Of a stretch of 64,000 bases of DNA, positions 59,460-64,000 are shown piece by piece. Source of the DNA: Neckera pumila (taxonomy: Eukaryota > Streptophyta > Bryopsida > Hypnales > Neckeraceae). The position numbers were made by a program, and so were the translations under genes. The stretch's first letter is position 1, and every line of letters begins with the position of its first letter. The stretch is from assembly GCA_963969595.1 (NCBI GenBank), contig OZ018411.1, positions 9,364,501 through 9,428,500 on the forward strand. The letters are read 5' to 3'. The notes under the pieces were generated by a model that saw only the letters and a list, made by a program, of their open reading frames with translations, had not been told where the DNA came from and did no database searches.

Positions 59460-60236
59460 CCCCTAAAGGAACCGGTGCCCGAGAAAAAAAGTTATGACCA
59501 AATAAGCTCAAAACAGGGGACGGCGGGCAGCAAGAAAAAATGGACAAATTCTTTTTTTTTTTTTTAATATTTTTTTTCTCATATATTATATTTTTGCCTA
59601 TTTGTAAAGCTTGATTCATTTCATTTGGATTTGTTATGAGAAAGTTATGGACATTCTTGTTTTCCGGGCAGTTAGAGCATCTTCTTGAAAAAAATAACTT
59701 CTAGGATGCATTTTTTCAAATTTTTCAGTGGTTTTTTTTCATGGTTTATATTACTTGGTAGAACAAACTCAGCATTGGGATTAGTGTTTTTTAATTCCAT
59801 ATAAAAGATATTAATATTTTAGATTTTTCTTCTATCTCGTACCTACTTCTACTTAATAATTTTTTAAAGAATGAAAAGTAAATTTTTTGGATTTATTTTT
59901 TTTCTCTAGGCTCTCAACTCAATTCTCCACTATAAAGATTTAAAGTTCAAAACTCTGTAGTGCAAAATTTTTAAGTGAAAAATGTTCAAAGTCAGAAAAT
60001 CTTGTCCCGCAATGTGTTGAAAACTTTGTTTTTTTCACTTTCAACACAGATATCTTGCAATTTGTGTGGTCAAAAATTTTGAAATTTTTTCCACACACTC
60101 TCATACTAGTTAGTTATAAGATCCTATCGTTAGATGTGGAAAAAAAAAATCATTCTTCATTTTTTTTTACTTTTTGCTATAGAAATGGCAGTTTTGAGTG
60201 TTTTTTGGCAGAAAAAGGGCCGCAGTCCTTTAGGGG
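59460..60236 (+). mobile_element. TTAA-type element, 777 bp
   Basis: The left end CCCCTAAAGGAACC and the right end AGTCCTTTAGGGG are flanked by TTAA (59456-59459 and 60237-60240). The interior matches 38517-39418 and 57523-58428, but the sequence with the GGGGGACAAAT palindrome near the left end is missing, so it looks like an internal deletion derivative. Confidence 0.83.
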
Positions 60237-60240
60237 TTAA

Positions 60241-62205
60241 AACTCATATTTTGAAAATCCATAGTTTCTTCATGCTGTATGTATAATAAAATACAAACTA
60301 AGAGAATCTACTAGCCCTCATTTTAGTTACCATTAATAATTAAAGGAATCTTAGATAGTTTAATTATGAAGATCACTCTCAAATGCTTGTCTAGTTGTTT
60401 TAAGGTGTTAGTAACACTTTTATTAATGTCCAAACTACTCCTTTTTGCATACTTTAGATCATGATTTTTTAATATTATATAAATATATATTAATTACCTC
60501 CCTTTTATCAAATTGGTCACAAATGATGTGTTTACTAAATATTCTAGTTTGCATTACATTGGATCAATGAAAAGTTATTAGAACAAAACATCACTATAAA
60601 AGCACATTGGTCATCATCCAAGAGAATATGACCTCAAGAGCATATAATAAAAAAAGTTCCATCATACTTTTATTGTAGTGCAAATTGATTAAATTCATGG
60701 ATGAATAGGTGTGTTCTTTGATTGTATAATATAGTGGGGTACAATATACCAAAGACTATTGTAGTTCTCCCCCCCAAAATCAATTCTTTTGTATTAGCAT
60801 TATGGTGGTGAGAAAACTCAAAATATAATGAAAATCATCAAAGTAGGAAGATCTTCCACTTTTTATGTAGCAATCAATATTTAGCATTTGATTTTTTCTG
60901 TAATATAAATATCAAGATCTACTACAAGACTAATAACATCCCTTTAGGTGTACAAAATCATACCCACAAATCTAGAAATTAATATGCTATATAACCCTCC
61001 AATCTATATACAAATGGATATTTGCAATGTATCTCTTGGTGTATGCTAGAAGTACATTAGAGTTAGGAAGAATAATAACATATTGAAGCCTTTGATTGCA
61101 CATTTGTGGATAATGGAATGAAGTGTGTGCCATGCCAACCAAATTGAAGGATGGCGATGACACAAACTAACATCTCATTGGTTGACACAACTTGGTTATG
61201 GATTAGATCTAAGTTGCAATAGTCATACAAGGCACAACATGTGTGAATACATTTCTTTTTTAAGTTGAAAACTAGGATATCTAATGATAATACAACTACT
61301 GGTTTAAGTTGGGTCTATTATATTGTAATAGTATTTGCATTATATATACAACACCACCATATTACAGTCATTGAACAAATTACAGAATGCATACTACAAT
61401 TCTATATATTATTTGAAAAATTGTTAAACTAGCACATATTGATCTTGGAATTGGACATGGCTTTCATTTTTAACTTTTAGAAGAATATAGTTGAGTCAAT
61501 TAGTAAACTCCTAAAAGATCATATGATTGAATTCATTTTGAAAAAAACTAAAAACAAAGAAGTTTTTGGCCTTATTTTCGATAAGAGTGATTTGAAGCAA
61601 CTTTGAATCTTTTAACAACACAAAACTTTAGGAGGTTAAGAGGGATAAAAATATCCACCATTACTACAAGTACTGAGATTGGAGTGGAATATAGTGAGGT
61701 AGGCCTAAAATGTAGGCTGTCTTTTGAGTGGATAGTTATTTCATAACATTATTTACCTTCGATGGGGGGTCCCTTTTGCTCTCCTCAAAATGAAGAACCC
61801 CCCAACAACAAAGGAGCAATGCCAACCAATGATTTCCATAGGTCTCACAATGCAACTGCACAGTATCTGCAACTAGACAATCAAACTTTGAATATTATAA
61901 TTGAATTCTCCCCCCATGTATCTAGGGGGAATTATCCCTCCACTTAGGAGGAGGCACCTTACAAGTTTAAAAATGTTATGTTTGGTTCCTTGATCTTAGT
62001 GACAAATTCTTCCTTTACAAAGATATTCCCCCTTCATGTGAATCACTTTTTTTTTGTTCTATACAATTTTTCACCATTTGGCTACAATCCAATAGATGTT
62101 GGCTATTTCTGTAGAAGAATTCTTCATTTTAGAGGGTCAAGAGAACCAGATTATTGTTGTATTTAAAGACAAATTGTCAAATTATGCCTAAATAACACCT
62201 AATTC
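60241..62205. other. AT-rich intergenic, nothing recognised
   Basis: No coding frame above about 60 codons and no clear element ends. Confidence 0.45.
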
Positions 62206-62211
62206 TGAAAT

Positions 62212-62268
62212 AGGTATCATACAGGTATCACACAAGTATCACACAAGTATCACATGGGTATCGCACAA
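62212..62268 (+). repeat. 11-bp tandem repeat (GTATCACACAA), about 5 units
   Basis: Units of GTATCACACAA with small changes follow each other. Confidence 0.8.
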
Positions 62269-62740
62269 ATAATGAGAAATAGCTGGCTTCTTCACCGAAA
62301 TGATAAAAAACCAACTGGTGTGAATGTTCACAAAAATCGGTGTGAACATGAATGTACCCACATGTGAGAAGAAAAAAAAAAAAACATCCACAAAAATACC
62401 CTAGTCTAGCAGGCTAGTCCTCTAGCAAAGGGGTACAGAAAACAATGAAAATGCACGCAAACAAGGCAGTCTGTCAGAACGGTCACCCGATTTGAAAGCC
62501 TTCACAACGCAAAATCTACGAAAACAATAGAAAAACAGAACAGTACCCACCGCCTTCACAGCAGTACCCTAAAGAGCCCGCAGTAGAGAATGTACACTGA
62601 CGGTAGATTCTAAGCGCCGTAACGGTAAGATCTACATAAGTTGCATAAAGCACCAAAATTTAGGCTGGCCGTTGAGGGGTATTAGGAAATGAACATCAGG
62701 AGTACATGTCCGAAACACCGAAGCCTCAACGGGTCTGTGT

Positions 62741-62790
62741 CCCCCTCCCTCCCTCCCTCCCTCCCTCCCTCCCTCCCTCCCATTCTTCCC
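62741..62790 (+). repeat. (CCCT)n microsatellite in the kinesin-5 upstream region
   Basis: A run of CCCT units about 40 bases long. It creates proline/serine frames on the plus strand and glycine/glutamate frames on the minus strand, neither of which I call coding. Confidence 0.85.
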
Positions 62791-62792
62791 GC

Positions 62793-63680
62793 TCGGCAGT
62801 CTCTCTGTCTTGCCCCATTCTCGCCATTGATCTCCACATTGCCTTCGTCCTCGCCAGTGCCTGCATTCTCGGTTGCAAGCTTTTAATTAGCTCCACCAGA
62901 AGTCTTTCTTTGTTCAGAAGCGATCGAGAGTGCGCTTGGAAGCTTGGGAAGCTTAGGCAGTGGAGATCAATCAATCTATTCGAATTCTCGCACGCAAGCT
63001 TTTAATTAGCTCCACCAGAAGTCTTTCTTTGTTCAGAAGCGATCGAGAGTGCGCTTGGAAGCTTGGGAAGCTTAGGCAGTGGAGATCAATTTTATTCTGT
63101 TCGAAGGAAGTCGCTAAGGATCGGAGATTGCTGCAAAGTTGATGGCATTTGGTTTCTGATAACTTCAAATCAGTATCATCTTTGCGCTTCTTTGATCACA
63201 AGCGAGAGAGAGAGATTGGAAGCTTTGGAAGCGTAGCCAGTGGAGATCAATTTTATTCTGTTCGATCGAAGGAAGTCGTCAAGCTAAGGCAGTTGCTGTA
63301 AAGTTGATGGCATATGGTTTCTGATCCTTTCAAATCAGTATTGTATTTGCGTTCCTGCTCTTTGAGCTTTTAGCAACATGCACTGGCGCGCGATCCAGTC
63401 TCTCTGACTTGCTTCATTCTCGCCATCTCCACATTGCATTCGTCTCGCCAGTGCCTGCATTGTCGGTTGCAAGCTTTTAATTAGCTCCATCAGGAAGTTT
63501 TTCTTCGTTCGGAAGCGAGAGAGAGAGCTTGGAAGCTTGGGAAGCGTAGGCAGTACTGGAGATCAATTTATTCTGTTCGATCGAAGGAAGTCACCATTTG
63601 CTTTCTGATACTTTCAAATCAGTATTATCTTTGCGTTCCTGCTCTTTGAGCTTTCAGCAACACTGGCGCGCGATCCAGTC
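62793..63680 (+). repeat. Repeated modules in the kinesin-5 leader
   Basis: A module starting GCAAGCTTTTAATTAGCTCC and ending AGGCAGTGGAGATCAAT occurs at about 62875-62971 and again at 62994-63091 (period about 119). A diverged copy is at 63474-63570 and a partial one at about 63202-63256. Attached blocks are also duplicated: CTCGCCAGTGCCTGCATT.TCGGTTGCAAG (62850 and 63450), GTTGATGGCAT.TGGTTTCTGAT (about 63138 and 63303), and CACTGGCGCGCGATCCAGTC (63385 and 63661). The array ends about 60 bases before the kinesin start and probably forms a long 5' UTR or promoter. Confidence 0.8.
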
Positions 63681-63734
63681 CTGTTTTCGCCACGGCCGCC
63701 GGCTCGGCCTTCGGCTAAAATTGCGGTCGATGCC

Positions 63735-64000
63735 ATGGCTGCACGCACCGAGAAAGAGAAAGGAGTGGCTGTTCAAGTCCTTGTTCGTTGCAGGTACGTT
63801 TTTGAATTAATGCAATGGCTTAGTAGTAGTAAGATTCAATTGGAATTGGTGGACCTGATGTCCTAAAGCTGCTTTGGTTTTAATTTCCTTTTCTGCAGAC
63901 CTCACAGCGAGGATGAGAAGCGATCCAAAGCGGCGCAAGTCATTTCTTGCAATGAGTCTCGTCGGGAGGTCACTGTACTTCAGAACTTAGCTCGCAATCA
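63735..64000 (+). CDS. Kinesin-5 (BimC/Eg5 class) motor protein, N-terminal part, cut by window end
   Basis: Exon 1 (63735-63793) starts in a CCATGG context and encodes MAARTEKEKGVAVQVLVRC. It ends AG/GTACG and joins in phase to exon 2 (from 63899 after TTCTGCAG), which reads RPHSEDEKRSKAAQVISCNE and continues to the window end. KGV.VQVL.RCRP and the SCNE..REV.V.QN motifs match the start of the plant kinesin-5 motor domain. The family forms tetrameric plus-end motors needed for spindle bipolarity. The frame is open upstream to a stop at 63606-63608, but the Met chosen matches the family's short N-terminus. The P-loop and everything after lie outside the window. Confidence 0.9.

Noticed and set aside
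7565..60240. Naming the TTAA-type elements outright as piggyBac
   Set aside because: No transposase is present and two copies have CTAG or TTAC flanks, so the superfamily is left open.
62212..62268. CRISPR-like regular repeats
   Set aside because: Head-to-tail 11-bp units without spacers in a plant genome; a simple tandem repeat.
63598..63810. 70-codon frame overlapping the kinesin start
   Set aside because: It is in a different frame from the kinesin motor motifs and runs past the splice donor.
1..64000. tRNA, rRNA or organelle-derived segments
   Set aside because: I saw no cloverleaf with typical A and B boxes, no rRNA blocks and no organelle gene; a tRNA scan would be needed to exclude them fully.

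Overview
This is nuclear DNA of a green plant (streptophyte). Several genes carry typical GT-AG introns and belong to plant families: NF-YC, an At2g23090-like zinc-binding protein, kinesin-5, gamma-adaptin and an hnRNP-like RNA-binding protein. Short gene introns, an endo-galactanase (GH53) gene that I do not recall from Arabidopsis, and a gamma-adaptin that reads more like animal or algal versions than like the Arabidopsis one all point to a seed-free plant such as a bryophyte. That placement is inference; no marker fixes the species.

Layout. Bases 1-16.7k are AT-rich and transposon-filled: the 3' part of a decayed Ty1/copia element with its LTR, a fold-back element carrying an insertion, two CACTA-type elements (one nested in another repeat), and several elements whose ends read CCCCTAAAG next to TTAA. 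Bases 16.7-33.7k are a gene island: a small zinc-binding protein (+), a broken isochorismatase-family gene (-), a 17-exon AP-1 gamma-adaptin gene (+) and a two-exon GH53 gene (+). Bases 34.3-39.4k hold a close-packed run of five TTAA-flanked elements. NF-YC (+, 8 exons) is at 41.2-44.1k. Bases 45-50.7k are intergenic, with small inverted-repeat elements and a decayed hAT/ZMYM-like transposase. A two-RRM glycine-rich RNA-binding protein (+, 6 exons) is at 51.7-54.4k. Bases 54.6-62.7k are AT-rich with two more TTAA-type elements. The window ends inside a kinesin-5 gene (+) whose leader is built from repeated modules.

The genes are unrelated housekeeping or accessory genes (vesicle coat, transcription, RNA binding, mitotic motor, cell-wall hydrolase); I see no operon-like or pathway cluster. 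The most unusual system is the TTAA-type element family: eleven paired copies in 64 kb, with 4-bp flanking repeats TTAA, CTAG or TTAC and no visible transposase. The enlarged, internally repeated gamma-adaptin hinge, the GH53 gene without a visible signal peptide and the doubly frameshifted isochorismatase also deserve checking. All exon joins were made by eye from reading frame, GT-AG sites and family knowledge; no alignment or search was run.
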